A stretch of 64,000 nt of DNA from Chryseobacterium fluminis. GTDB lineage: Bacteria > Bacteroidota > Bacteroidia > Flavobacteriales > Weeksellaceae. The position numbers were made by a program, and so were the translations under genes. Location of the stretch: contig NZ_CP111121.1 of NCBI RefSeq assembly GCF_026314945.1, positions 434,001 to 498,000 on the forward strand, in the 5' to 3' direction. Below the pieces are notes generated by a model. It made no database searches. It saw only the letters and a program-made list of their open reading frames with translations, and was not told the DNA's origin. The number at the start of each line of letters is the position of its first letter. Within the stretch, counting starts at the first letter, position 1. This document shows, in pieces, positions 42,130-51,726 of the stretch.

Positions 42130-42145
42130 AAGCAAACAAAGAATA

Positions 42146-42769
42146 ATGGAATTTGATCAGCTTTTAGAAAAAATTGTTACAATTGACAGGACACATGCCA
42201 AGTGGCTGAATACGCTGTCCTTTATGGAGAATGCCGGAGCACGGAAAATATCGGCCTGTGAGCACCCGTTCACAGTAGATCTTATTCAGCTGAAACATGC
42301 CGCAGAAGAACATCGTCATGCATTTTATCTCAAAAAACAAATCATCAAGATCGATCCTGCACTTTGTAAGCACTACACTTCAGAAGAACTTCTTGCGCCG
42401 TTATCTACCCGCCACTATCTGCACGCTCTGGATATAAAAGTCTGTAAATACCTGCAGCATGTTTTTTCCCTGACAAAAGAGGAGCTGAAGTTTGCGGCTT
42501 ATCTGTTTGTGACCTATGCGATAGAGGTACGTGCCGATGAACTATATCCTGTTTATCAGGAGATCCTTACGAGGACCTCTTCAAAGATCATGGTAAAATC
42601 CATTATTCTGGAGGAAGAAGGTCATCTGGAGGAAATGATCAGCCAGCTGAACAGGTTTTCCGATGACTGGCGGATCCATGCAGAAAAAATCCTGACCATT
42701 GAACATGCGTTGTATGAGCAGTGGATCAGCGCTATTGCTATAGAAATTTCTGAAGTAAAGTATGCTTAA
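42146..42769 (+). CDS. Helical protein with di-iron ferritin-like ligand pattern, first gene of the biotin operon
   Basis: I do not recognise this 207-residue family. It is all-helical with no signal peptide. Acidic and His residues fall in the order E28, E55-x2-H58 (in HAAEEHRHAF), E127 (TYAIEVRADE), E157-x2-H160 (ILEEEGHLEE). The two halves are spaced 27 and 30 residues, matching the E-ExxH-E-ExxH arrangement of rubrerythrin and related di-iron carboxylate proteins. A di-iron oxidase or oxygenase is therefore plausible. The gene opens the biotin operon and its stop overlaps bioF by 8 bases, so a role in making the pimeloyl precursor or protecting the pathway is inferred, not shown. Confidence 0.75.
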   Translation: MEFDQLLEKIVTIDRTHAKWLNTLSFMENAGARKISACEHPFTVDLIQLKHAAEEHRHAFYLKKQIIKIDPALCKHYTSEELLAPLSTRHYLHALDIKVCKYLQHVFSLTKEELKFAAYLFVTYAIEVRADELYPVYQEILTRTSSKIMVKSIILEEEGHLEEMISQLNRFSDDWRIHAEKILTIEHALYEQWISAIAIEISEVKYA

Positions 42770-43853
42770 TGATTTTGGGAAAGCTCTAAATAAGAGAAGG
42801 CAGGAAGGAACATTACGGATGTTAAACCTCAAAAAAGCAGGAACCGATTTTTATTCAAATGATTACCTGGGTTTTGCACGAAATCATGAATTACGGGATC
42901 TGCTGCTGAAAAAAATCTGTGAAAACCCTGAAATTCTTGCGGGGAGTACAGGATCACGGCTCATCAGCGGAAACAGTATCGTGGCCGCTGAAACTGAAAT
43001 ATTCATTGCAAAAGAACATCAGTATGAGTCCGCCCTGCTTTTTCCTTCGGGTTACCTGGCCAACTTAGCATTGTTTTCAGCACTGCCCGGCCGTCATGAT
43101 ACTTTAATCATCGATGAGCGTATTCACAGATCCGTTCATGATGCCTGCAGGATGTCTTACGCAAAAAAAATCAGGTTCAGGCATAATGATATGGAAAGTC
43201 TGGAGCATATTCTTAAAAGACAGAAAGGTCCATGTTATATTGCCGTTGAAAGCCTGTATTCCATGGATGGAGATGTAGCTCCTTTGCAGGGAATCTGTGA
43301 GCTGGCCGAGAAATATGGTGCTCATCTTATTGTAGATGAAGCCCATGCTTTTGGAGTCTTCGGAAAAGGATTGATTACCGAACATCAATTGCAGGACAGG
43401 GTCTTTGCAACGGTCGTTACCTATGGAAAAGCATTAGGAATGCATGGAGCAGCCATTTTAAGCGGAGATCTGATCAGGTCTTATCTCATCAATTTTGCTT
43501 CTCCTTTTATCTATACCACTGCCGCACCGGATTTCCAGTGGATAAGCATCAAAACAGGCTATGAATATTTAGCAGTTGACCCAAAAAACAGAATGCATTT
43601 ACAGGAAAATATTAAAATTTTCAGAAGCCGGAACATATTATCTCCATCATCAGAAAGCAGTCCGGTTCAGGCTGTTCTTATTCCTGATAGCGACGGATGT
43701 TTACGTAAGATACAACAGGATTTATCTGATAACGGATTCATTACCTATGCGGTCTATAATCCTGCCATTCAAAAAGGGAGTGAGCGCTTAAGGACTCTGC
43801 CTCCACAGTTTCAACACAGAAAAGGAAATAATACAGCTTACGAGCTTAATTAA
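42762..43853 (+). CDS. bioF: 8-amino-7-oxononanoate synthase
   Basis: BioF condenses pimeloyl-ACP or -CoA with alanine to make KAPA, the first ring-pathway step of biotin synthesis. This 363-residue alpha-oxoamine synthase has NDYLGFARN, GSTGSRLISGN, VDEAHAFGVFG and the PLP Lys in VTYGKALGMHGAAIL. It overlaps the upstream gene by 8 bases. No BioC, BioH, BioI, BioW or BioZ-like gene is present in the window, so the acyl donor route is unclear. Confidence 0.94.
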   Translation: MLNDFGKALNKRRQEGTLRMLNLKKAGTDFYSNDYLGFARNHELRDLLLKKICENPEILAGSTGSRLISGNSIVAAETEIFIAKEHQYESALLFPSGYLANLALFSALPGRHDTLIIDERIHRSVHDACRMSYAKKIRFRHNDMESLEHILKRQKGPCYIAVESLYSMDGDVAPLQGICELAEKYGAHLIVDEAHAFGVFGKGLITEHQLQDRVFATVVTYGKALGMHGAAILSGDLIRSYLINFASPFIYTTAAPDFQWISIKTGYEYLAVDPKNRMHLQENIKIFRSRNILSPSSESSPVQAVLIPDSDGCLRKIQQDLSDNGFITYAVYNPAIQKGSERLRTLPPQFQHRKGNNTAYELN

Positions 43854-43911
43854 ACAGTTTATTAACGACAATAACTTAAAATAGAACAGAACATCAGAAA
43901 TCCTGATCGAA

Positions 43912-44568
43912 ATGTCCAACACCATGAGCATACCATTTAAACCAAATAAATCCGAACCTGAAATACTCTTTGTCACAGGGATCGGAACCGGGGTCGGCAA
44001 AACAGTCTGCTCGGCAGTTTTAACGAAATATTTTAACGCCGATTACTGGAAACCGATCCAGTCCGGTGATCTGTCTTATTCCGATACTATGAAAATCGAA
44101 GAATGGATAGGGAAAAACAGCATCTGTCATCCTGAAACGTACCGGCTGCAACTGGCAGCTTCCCCGCATCAGTCGGCAGCAGAAGAGAACGTACACATAT
44201 CTGTCAACGATTTTACCTTACCTGAAACGACAAAAAACCTTATCGTAGAAGGTGCAGGAGGCTTGATGGTGCCCCTTTCGGATCAGGAATTTATCATAGA
44301 TCTTATTAAAAAATTAAATATTCCGGCCGTCCTGGTGGTCAGAAATTATTTAGGATGTATTAATCATACTTTGCTGTCTGTTATGGTCTTACGTCAAAAC
44401 GGGATCCATCTGAAGTATCTGATTCTGAACGGGGAACTTCCGGCAGACACAGAAAGGGTCATCTGCAGTTTCCTGCCAATGCATACAGAGATTATAAAAA
44501 TTCCTGACCTCACACCTATTGATCAGGAAAACATAGAGAGAGTATCAAAAACAATAAAAATTAGATAA
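43912..44568 (+). CDS. bioD: Dethiobiotin synthetase
   Basis: BioD closes the ureido ring of dethiobiotin from DAPA, CO2 and ATP. The 218 residues contain the P-loop [17 protein letters not shown], the substrate segment YWKPIQSGD and [12 protein letters not shown]. The first ATG at 43912 or the one at 43924 could be used. Its stop overlaps the bioB ATG by one base. Confidence 0.95.
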   Translation: MSNTMSIPFKPNKSEPEILFVTGIGTGVGKTVCSAVLTKYFNADYWKPIQSGDLSYSDTMKIEEWIGKNSICHPETYRLQLAASPHQSAAEENVHISVNDFTLPETTKNLIVEGAGGLMVPLSDQEFIIDLIKKLNIPAVLVVRNYLGCINHTLLSVMVLRQNGIHLKYLILNGELPADTERVICSFLPMHTEIIKIPDLTPIDQENIERVSKTIKIR

Positions 44569-45563
44569 TGGACAAAAAAACAACTTTGAGAAACGACTGG
44601 ACCAGACAGGAAGTAGAGGAAATTTATCATTCCCCGCTACTGGAATTGGTTTACAAAGCATCGACTGTACACCGCGAATGGCATAATCCCGAAGAAATTC
44701 AGATGTCTACTTTATTATCCATTAAAACCGGCGGCTGTCCTGAAGATTGTTCTTATTGCGGACAGGCAGCCAGGTATCACACCGACATTAAAGTTCAGGC
44801 ATTGTTGCCTACGGAAAAAGTAATCGAACATGCGCAGAAAGCAAAGGACAATGGCTCATCGCGTTTCTGCATGGCGGCAGCCTGGCGAGAAGTCCGTAAT
44901 AACCGGGACTTTGACCGCGTGATCGAAATGGTAAAAGGCGTCAATGAGTTGGGAATGGAGGTCTGCTGTACACTCGGCATGCTTACAGAAGAGCAGGCGA
45001 TCCGCCTTCAGGAAGCCGGATTATATGCTTATAACCATAATCTTGATACTTCAGAACAGTATTATGACGAAATTATTTCTACCCGAACCTTTGATCAGAG
45101 GGTCAATACCATCAATAATATACGAAAAGCAGGAATAACTGTCTGTTCAGGAGGAATTATCGGTCTTGGAGAAACGCATCATGACAGAATTTCAATGCTT
45201 CTGACATTGGCAACCATGCCCAGGCATCCGGAATCTGTTCCGATCAATGCATTGGCAAGAGTAGCAGGGACACCCCTGGAAAATAATCTGAAAGTAGACA
45301 CCTGGGAAATGGTAAGAATGATTGCAGCTGCAAGAATAGTAATGCCTTCCTCTATGGTAAGACTAAGCGCAGGAAGGGTAGAAATGTCAGAATTTGAACA
45401 GGGGTGGTGCTTTATGGCAGGGGCCAACTCAATCTTTACAGGAGAAAGAGAAACCCTGTTAGTAACTCCCAATCCGGGAGTTTCAGAAGATATGCAGTTG
45501 CTGAATACCTTAGGATTAAAACCCATGGTGAAAGAAAATAAAAAAGAATCATGCCCAGTTTAA
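44568..45563 (+). CDS. bioB: Biotin synthase
   Basis: BioB is the radical SAM enzyme that inserts sulfur into dethiobiotin. The 331 residues have the radical SAM cluster motif [10 protein letters not shown], the [11 protein letters not shown] segment, GIIGLGE and the [17 protein letters not shown]-terminal region, all conserved. It overlaps bioD by 1 base and bioA by 13 bases, so the genes are tightly coupled. Confidence 0.97.
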   Translation: MDKKTTLRNDWTRQEVEEIYHSPLLELVYKASTVHREWHNPEEIQMSTLLSIKTGGCPEDCSYCGQAARYHTDIKVQALLPTEKVIEHAQKAKDNGSSRFCMAAAWREVRNNRDFDRVIEMVKGVNELGMEVCCTLGMLTEEQAIRLQEAGLYAYNHNLDTSEQYYDEIISTRTFDQRVNTINNIRKAGITVCSGGIIGLGETHHDRISMLLTLATMPRHPESVPINALARVAGTPLENNLKVDTWEMVRMIAAARIVMPSSMVRLSAGRVEMSEFEQGWCFMAGANSIFTGERETLLVTPNPGVSEDMQLLNTLGLKPMVKENKKESCPV

Positions 45564-46849
45564 AAGAAAGAGACCGGGAAGTCAATTGGCATCCCTACAC
45601 TCAGATGAAGACCGCAGACGATATTATTCCTATTGTAAAAGGAAAAGGCGTTTATCTTTTTGACGACACCGGGAAAAAATACATTGATGCTGTTTCCTCC
45701 TGGTGGGTGACCCTGCACGGACACGCTAATCCTTATATAGCCCGTAAAATATCAGAGCAGCTGAATACTTTAGAGCAGGTGATTTTTGCGGGTTTTACCC
45801 ATGAGCCTGCCACGCGGCTTTCCGAAAAACTGCTGCAGCTGCTTCCTGACAATCAGGGAAAAGTATTCTATTCAGACAACGGATCTACCGCCGTTGAAGT
45901 TGCATTAAAAATGAGTATTCAGTATATTAACAATCAAGGTGAAAAGAAGACAAAAATCCTTGCTTTTAAAAATGCTTATCACGGAGATACTTTCGGAGCC
46001 ATGGCGGTAAGCGGAAGGGGAACCTGGACGCAGCCTTTCAGCGAAATGCTGTTTGAAGTCGTTTTTATCGATACGCCTACTTCAGAAAATTGGGAAAGCA
46101 TACAGTCTCAAATTACAAATATAGCGGATGAGGTGGTCTGTTTTATTTTTGAGCCTCTGATACAGGGAGCGGCAGGAATGCTGATGTATGAGGCGGAAAA
46201 CCTTGTCCGCCTGATGAAATTGTGCAGGAAATCCGGAATTTTAATGATTCAGGACGAAGTTTTTACAGGTTTTGGAAGAACAGGTGAATTTTTTGCAGCC
46301 GGTCACCTTTCGGAAAAACCTGACATCATGTGCTTTTCTAAAGGTCTCACAGGAGGTACTTTACCAATGGGAATCACTACGTGTACCAATGGTATTTATA
46401 ATGCATTTTTATCCGATGACCAGTCCAAAACCCTGTTTCACGGGCATTCTTTCACGGCCAATCCGCTTTCCTGTACGGCAGCCCTTGCAAGTATGGATCT
46501 GCTGTTAAAGCCAGAGACCCAAAAAAATATCCGGAGAATTACAGAACAGCATTCTCAATTCTCTCAAAGGCTAAAAGAGCATGAAAGCTTCGAAAATATC
46601 CGGCAAACCGGAACGATCATTGCCTGGGAAATTAAAACCGTCTACGAAACTTCATACTTTAATGCCATAGGAAAGGTGTTTTATAAAGAGTTTTTAGAAA
46701 GGGGAATTTTAATACGACCTCTCGGCAATACCATGTATCTGGTTCCCCCTTATTGCATTACTGCAGAAGAACTGGAGTTTGTGTATAAAAATATTATTGA
46801 AGTTGCAGAAAAATTAACTGCAACTCCAATTGTTCATGTTTACATTTAA
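45551..46849 (+). CDS. bioA: Adenosylmethionine-8-amino-7-oxononanoate aminotransferase
   Basis: BioA transfers the amino group of SAM to KAPA to make DAPA. The 432-residue fold-type I aminotransferase begins [20 protein letters not shown] and contains [13 protein letters not shown], the Asp in [14 protein letters not shown] and the PLP Lys in [16 protein letters not shown]. It is the last gene of the operon. Its final 36 bases overlap the convergent PPC-domain gene in antisense. Confidence 0.96.
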   Translation: MPSLKERDREVNWHPYTQMKTADDIIPIVKGKGVYLFDDTGKKYIDAVSSWWVTLHGHANPYIARKISEQLNTLEQVIFAGFTHEPATRLSEKLLQLLPDNQGKVFYSDNGSTAVEVALKMSIQYINNQGEKKTKILAFKNAYHGDTFGAMAVSGRGTWTQPFSEMLFEVVFIDTPTSENWESIQSQITNIADEVVCFIFEPLIQGAAGMLMYEAENLVRLMKLCRKSGILMIQDEVFTGFGRTGEFFAAGHLSEKPDIMCFSKGLTGGTLPMGITTCTNGIYNAFLSDDQSKTLFHGHSFTANPLSCTAALASMDLLLKPETQKNIRRITEQHSQFSQRLKEHESFENIRQTGTIIAWEIKTVYETSYFNAIGKVFYKEFLERGILIRPLGNTMYLVPPYCITAEELEFVYKNIIEVAEKLTATPIVHVYI

Positions 46850-47272
46850 AATTTTATTTTTAAAATTGATGATGCTGCCTTCCGGAGGATGCACGAAAAA
46901 TTCGGCTTTACCACATACTTTTGCGTCTAAGAGCTGACCGGTCAATGTTGTATATCCGTCAATATTGAGGTTGATGCGGAGATACAACATTGGCTTTCCG
47001 TTTATTTCTGAAATATTTCCGGAAATCTCCGATAACTCTACCAAGCCGTTCAGTATGTGATCCACCTGCTTTTGAGAGGCCGGATCAAAATAACGAATGA
47101 CAACTTCACTCAGATAACCGATTCCGGAGATCTTTCCGCTTTTAATTTCCTGGGTTTTGAGAAAATCCGAAAGACCGCGAAGGATATTTTCTTCCTCATT
47201 CACACTTACTATATAAGTGTTTTCTATTTTCTGAGCATACCAAAGGTTACCCGTAAAAAACTGTAGATTCAT
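46814..47272 (-). CDS. PPC/DUF296 domain protein
   Basis: This 152-residue protein matches the PPC (DUF296) domain, found in plant AT-hook proteins and bacterial homologues. The visible pattern is ISGIGYLSEVVIRYFD, LSGNISEINGKPMLYLRINLNIDGYTTLTGQLLDAKVCGKAEFFV. No AT-hook is present. The fold forms trimers; the bacterial function is unknown. Its 3' end overlaps the end of bioA by 36 bases on the opposite strand. Confidence 0.8.
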   Translation of the reverse strand: MNLQFFTGNLWYAQKIENTYIVSVNEEENILRGLSDFLKTQEIKSGKISGIGYLSEVVIRYFDPASQKQVDHILNGLVELSEISGNISEINGKPMLYLRINLNIDGYTTLTGQLLDAKVCGKAEFFVHPPEGSIINFKNKILNVNMNNWSCS

Positions 47273-47912
47273 ATTAATTGTTAGTTAATTAAAATTTTTA
47301 ATATAAATCTTTCTTTATCATTTATATATTTCTGCTTATTTGTAGTTTTATAGTATACTTATTTAATAAATTCATTTTTTGTTAAAAAACATAAATTAAA
47401 GCAGAAAACATGTTTTATTTTTAACAAAAGTATATAATTATTACGAATTAAAGAATGATAAGCTAAACAATCGCTATGTACAGAATGGTACCTGTCTGTA
47501 CATGACGGAGACACAACAGAAGTGCTCCTATTGATTATAATCATAAAAAAGAAATTAAACTTTCCCATACATTTGAAGTCCCTGAGTATATAGAATAGAT
47601 CATTTATTTATCAATCTTGCGTGGTATGTATGTGGTATTGTAATTAAGTATATTTTTAATCATTTTTTATTTCTTTGTCTACATTAAAATTCCTTAATAT
47701 ATTGTGCAGGAATAATTTTGAATATAATAAAAAATAATACATACAAGTTTGTAATATCGATAATTAAAGTAGAAATAAGATATGCTGTAAATTAAAAATA
47801 AATGATACCTCAATGAAGAAAAAATATAGAGTGGAACTTTCGGACGAGGTATAAAGAGAAAGCAGATCATTCTGTTGAAAAAGCGGCAGCAGAAGTTACA
47901 TGAGAAAATATT
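47273..47912. other. AT-rich stretch of 640 bases without an intact gene
   Basis: This is the most AT-rich part of the window, with no convincing full gene on either strand. It contains the possible transposase remnant at 47814-47906. Minus-strand open frames here are hydrophobic, AT-driven and have no start signals. A gap like this may mark a former insertion or an integration hot spot. Confidence 0.5.
47814..47906 (+). pseudogene. Possible decayed transposase 5' fragment (IS630-like)
   Basis: The frame starts MKKKYRVELSDE and stops at once. Shifted frames continue as RKQIILLKKRQQKLHEK. The pattern recalls the N terminus of IS630-type transposases (KKYIVxLSxEE followed by a Lys-rich helix). 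The match is short and from memory, with several frame changes, so this is tentative. Confidence 0.25.
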
Positions 47913-48254
47913 ATGAAAAACGAAAAACCTAAACAAAATTTAGAAGATTTAAGCGAAAAAATTATTGTGCAGGACGAAATATTAGCGCTGGCTAAACAAA
48001 ATTCTCCTCGTCTTTTAAACAAATTCAGACTGGTTCACCCTGATTTTTTTGATAAAATTTCGGGCATCCAGCCCAATCTTAAAAATTCTGAACTTATTTT
48101 CTGTATTTATTTAAAGCTGAACCTTACCACAAAAGAGGTTGCCACATATACCTTTGTGACGCCTAAAGCAATACAGAACAGAAAGAACAGACTTCGGAAA
48201 AAACTGGGAATCCCTTCTGACTTAGATATTTATAAATGGTTTAATGATATTTAA
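47913..48254 (+). CDS. Orphan LuxR-like (GerE-type) helix-turn-helix protein
   Basis: These 113 residues look like the C-terminal output domain of the large TPR-LuxR regulators of Bacteroidota. FFDKISGIQPNLKNSELIFCIYLKLNLTTKEVATYTFVTPKAIQNRKNRLRKKLGI contains the conserved turn and the ARHRLRKKL-type recognition helix (here QNRKNRLRKKLGI). The sensor part is missing: either it is a free-standing DNA-binding protein or the remains of a longer regulator. It sits next to the gene-poor stretch, which favours a transferred or reduced gene. A terminator is not obvious. Confidence 0.75.
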   Translation: MKNEKPKQNLEDLSEKIIVQDEILALAKQNSPRLLNKFRLVHPDFFDKISGIQPNLKNSELIFCIYLKLNLTTKEVATYTFVTPKAIQNRKNRLRKKLGIPSDLDIYKWFNDI

Positions 48255-48309
48255 ACCATTTTTTATTGTATAACCGGCTGGTCCAGGTCGTGATACAATA
48301 GTATTTTCC

Positions 48310-48340
48310 AATTGTTAGGCGGCAGCATCATGCTGCCACT
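48310..48340. repeat. Small hairpin after the LuxR-like gene
   Basis: GGCAGCA and TGCTGCC pair around a 3-base loop (about 48321-48337). There is no good T-run, so termination is uncertain. Confidence 0.35.
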
Positions 48341-48434
48341 TTAATCTGAGTTACATGGCTTTTCTTCCCGCAAAATCCCTTTTACAGGCTAAACAATACT
48401 TCAGATAAGAAGCCTGCGGAAGATCGTCACTACC

Positions 48435-48461
48435 GACTCGCGGATTTATAGTCCGTGAGTC
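48435..48461 (-). terminator. Hairpin downstream of pdeM
   Basis: GACTCGCGGA and TCCGTGAGTC form a 10-bp stem with one G-U pair and a 7-base loop, 20 bases past the pdeM stop. No strong T-run follows. Confidence 0.5.
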
Positions 48462-48481
48462 ATCAGTCTTTCGCCTGAGGA

Positions 48482-49126
48482 TCAGATTTCGTAAATTTCA
48501 GCATCGGTAAACACAAAGAACTTTCCCTTTTTAGGAATATTCCGGGTATCAAGACCTGTAAATTCACTGAATGCCGGAAGCAGCAGCTGATTTTCAGACA
48601 TCGCAAAGCAAGGAAGCTTAATCTTTCTGACCGAAGAATTAATAATAAATCCGGGGTGGATATGCCCCGTAATCTGAAATTTCTCATGCCCCTTTTCAAA
48701 ATCATGAATAAAGAGAAAATCATTCATCTCCAATAATTTTGTTTTGAAATTCAGACATAGCTTTGATTCTAATTTTTTGGAAATCCGGTCATGATTTCCT
48801 TCAATCAGATAAAATTGCAGATCCGGATACTGATTTCGCCAGCTACAGAATTCGTCCACATCAGAATTGTCTCCGGCATGCAACAGGTCACCTACAACCA
48901 TGAATTTTTCAGGTTGGAAATATTCAATCAGGATCGATAACCGTTCCAGATCATTTTTCATAATCTGATTGGCCAGAGCGATCCCGTTTTTTCTGAAATG
49001 GGCCGTTTTACCGATGTGAAGATCGGAGAGGATAAGTGCTTTTTCCTTTTTCCAAAAAAGGGCTCGCTGGTTGGTAAGGGTAAAGGTTTCATTGTGGACG
49101 GATATATTTTTTGTAGCAATATTCAC
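48482..49126 (-). CDS. pdeM: Ligase-associated DNA damage response phosphodiesterase/endonuclease PdeM
   Basis: PdeM is a calcineurin-like metallophosphatase found with a ligase, helicase and nuclease in the ligase-associated DNA damage response. The 214 residues have metal motifs LILSDLHIGKTAHFRKNG, VVGDLLHAGDNSDVDEF, EGNHD and TGHIHPGF. The start appears to be a GTG at 49124-49126 (MNIATKNISVHNE); no nearby ATG suits. It is the last gene of the four-gene cluster. Confidence 0.92.
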   Translation of the reverse strand: MNIATKNISVHNETFTLTNQRALFWKKEKALILSDLHIGKTAHFRKNGIALANQIMKNDLERLSILIEYFQPEKFMVVGDLLHAGDNSDVDEFCSWRNQYPDLQFYLIEGNHDRISKKLESKLCLNFKTKLLEMNDFLFIHDFEKGHEKFQITGHIHPGFIINSSVRKIKLPCFAMSENQLLLPAFSEFTGLDTRNIPKKGKFFVFTDAEIYEI

Positions 49127-49142
49127 TGGTAGAGGTAATGTA

Positions 49143-51596
49143 TTAATCTGTTATATTTCTCCCGGATTGTTTGATCAGTTTTTGTATTCTTGCATCAAGA
49201 CTTTCACTGGTCAGGGTCTGCCGTAAACTGTCAACTTTAATCGGGAAGCTTAAAGGGGTAAAGGTATTGGCAAATTTCAGAATAATTTTTGATTTTTCAA
49301 TTCTTTTGAAGGCTTCTACCAGTCGCTGTTCCTGCAGCTGCATATTAAAAACTTCCGTATACGCCTGTCTTACCAGAAAGTGGTTGGGGTCATGATCTTC
49401 CAATACTTTGAAAATAAGCCCTGCAGAACTTTGCAGCGCTTTATTGGAACGCTGTTGCCCCGGAAGATTCTGAATCACCATTCCGGAAATGACAGCAATG
49501 TCCCTGAATTTTCTTCGGGCCATTTCCGCAGAGTTAATGCTTGAAATGACATCAATCATGAGGTTTTCCCGGGTTAAAATTTTATGCAGGTTATCATCAT
49601 TCAGAGGAATTTCTTTATCGCTGAATAATTCAAAACCATAATCATTCATCGCCATGGAAAACGAGATAGGAGCCAGTTTTGAAATCCGGTAGGCGATCAG
49701 TGCAGCCATTACTTCATGGACGAGACGTCCTTCAAAAGGATACATAAACAGGTGGTAACCTTCCCGGTTTTTAATCAGTTCCACCAGAAATTCATCTTCT
49801 TTGGGGATATGAGAACGTTTCTCCTGGTTGATTAACAGGGGATGTAAGAATTTGAGCTCTTTTTCAGAAGCCTTGGGATTGAGCGCTCCTGAAAGTTTTT
49901 CTCTCAAAAAACGACCTAAATTGGTACTTAGCGGTAATCTGCCTCCCAAATAGCTCGGAGCTAAAGCTTTTCCTTTGGATGACCGCACATAAACAGTCAT
50001 ATCTTTTACCATCGCGATCTCAAGTACACGGCCTGCCAGTATAAATTTTTCCTCTTTTTTTAATCTTGAAATAAAATATTCCTCTACCATACCGATGTAT
50101 CCTCCTGAAATAAACTTCACTTTCAGCATGGCATCGCTTACGATAGCGCCCATGTTCATCCGGTGAAGCATCGCGATCTTTCTTGATGTTACTTTAAACA
50201 GTCCGTCCTCCATGACCACTACTTTATGGTATTCTTCATAACCTTGCAGGACGCTTCCGCCCAACGTGAGAAAATCAAGAATATTTTTCCACTCGCCGGC
50301 GGTCATTTCCTGGAATGTATATACCTGTTTTATCCTTTCATAGGTATCCTGAGGATAAAAACCGTCTCCAATAGCCAGAGTCATTAAAAACTGAACCAGT
50401 ATATCAAAACATAATACCTGAGGTTCCCGGGGCTCGATCACATTCTGTTTAATGGCTTCTTTCAGCGCAGCCACCTCGATCAGTTCCAGAGAATGCGTAG
50501 GAACACAGTAAATTTTTGAGGTTTCAAAAGGGGAGTGCCCGCTTCGTCCTGCTCTCTGTAAAAACCGGGCTACTCCTTTTGCAGAACCGATCTGTATCAC
50601 AGTGTCTACGGGCTTGAAATCGATTCCTAAATCTAATGATGAGGTAGAAACTACTGCTTTTAATTTCCCATTGCTCAGATTTTCCTCAATCCAGATCCTT
50701 AAATGCGCATCAATAGAACTGTGGTGAATGGCAATCTGACCTGCAAAATCAGGGTAGGCGTCCAGCAGCAGCTGATACCACATTTCACTCTGGCTCCGGG
50801 TATTGGTGAAAACAATGGTGGAATTGGATTCTAAAATAATCGGTACTACTTTATCTGCAAGTTTGTGCCCAAGGTGTCCTGCCCACGGAAGAATTTCAAC
50901 TTCGTCAGGAAACACGGGAATAATATCGATCTTTTTATGTTCTTTGGCAGTGATCTTTGTTTTCTTAATTGCGTATGGAATAAGTACATCCATAGCTTCA
51001 TCAAGGTTTCCGATGGTTGCCGAGATTCCCCAGATCTTAAGCTTCGGAACGTACTTTCGGAGTTGTGAAATGCCTAACTCCACCAGGATACCTCGTTTCG
51101 AGCCTAGCAGTTCGTGCCATTCATCGATCACGATGCTCTGCAGGTTCTGAAAAAACCGGTCATGATTTTTCTGTCCGAGAAGCAAATGTAAACTTTCCGG
51201 GGTGGCGACTAATATCTCCGGCATGTTTCTGACCTGCTGCTGTCTTACTTTGGGATCTGTATCTCCATTTCTGACCCCAACCGTCCAATCCAGTCCAATT
51301 TCGTCTATTGCCTCCTGCATAGCTTTAGCGATATCTTTTGAAAGCGACCGGAGGGGAGTGATCCAGATCATTTTGAGACCATCCTTATATTTTTCAGGAT
51401 GATTCAAAAAATCTGAAATTAGGCCCAGGAAAACAGAATAGGTTTTTCCAAAGCCTGTAGGCGCAACAACCATTCCGCTGTAGCCATTTCCGAATTTTTT
51501 CCAGGTATCGGTCTGAAATTTAAAGGGGACATTACCTTTATCTGCCATCCATTGAAGAATGATCTTAAACCCGTCGGTATTTTCAAAAGCTGCCAA
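49143..51596 (-). CDS. Ligase-associated DNA damage response DEXH-box helicase (Lhr-like)
   Basis: This 817-residue superfamily 2 helicase has the Q-like segment FKFQTDTW, Walker A APTGFGKT, TPLRSLS, ATPESLH, DEWH, SAT, ARFLQRAGRSGHSP and a long Lhr-type C-terminal region (winged-helix and accessory domains). The start at 51594-51596 is a TTG (MAAFENTDGF); the next in-frame ATG at 51548 would remove the family's short N-terminal helix, so TTG is preferred with moderate certainty. It follows the ligase gene in the same direction and is 16 bases upstream of pdeM. Confidence 0.92.
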   Translation of the reverse strand: MAAFENTDGFKIILQWMADKGNVPFKFQTDTWKKFGNGYSGMVVAPTGFGKTYSVFLGLISDFLNHPEKYKDGLKMIWITPLRSLSKDIAKAMQEAIDEIGLDWTVGVRNGDTDPKVRQQQVRNMPEILVATPESLHLLLGQKNHDRFFQNLQSIVIDEWHELLGSKRGILVELGISQLRKYVPKLKIWGISATIGNLDEAMDVLIPYAIKKTKITAKEHKKIDIIPVFPDEVEILPWAGHLGHKLADKVVPIILESNSTIVFTNTRSQSEMWYQLLLDAYPDFAGQIAIHHSSIDAHLRIWIEENLSNGKLKAVVSTSSLDLGIDFKPVDTVIQIGSAKGVARFLQRAGRSGHSPFETSKIYCVPTHSLELIEVAALKEAIKQNVIEPREPQVLCFDILVQFLMTLAIGDGFYPQDTYERIKQVYTFQEMTAGEWKNILDFLTLGGSVLQGYEEYHKVVVMEDGLFKVTSRKIAMLHRMNMGAIVSDAMLKVKFISGGYIGMVEEYFISRLKKEEKFILAGRVLEIAMVKDMTVYVRSSKGKALAPSYLGGRLPLSTNLGRFLREKLSGALNPKASEKELKFLHPLLINQEKRSHIPKEDEFLVELIKNREGYHLFMYPFEGRLVHEVMAALIAYRISKLAPISFSMAMNDYGFELFSDKEIPLNDDNLHKILTRENLMIDVISSINSAEMARRKFRDIAVISGMVIQNLPGQQRSNKALQSSAGLIFKVLEDHDPNHFLVRQAYTEVFNMQLQEQRLVEAFKRIEKSKIILKFANTFTPLSFPIKVDSLRQTLTSESLDARIQKLIKQSGRNITD

Positions 51597-51726
51597 GTTA
51601 TATTTTTTTAAAATATGAATTAATATATTTCATCTGATTTCTGTAAAATATCTGAGAATAATGAGTTAACTTATAGGATCACATACTCAACAATCATAAA
51701 AGATGTGTGCCGTGTTTTGCAGACGA

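Noticed and set aside
50803..51150. Plus-strand open frames inside the helicase gene and similar shadows elsewhere
   Set aside because: They run antisense to conserved genes, show no motif and have no start signals.
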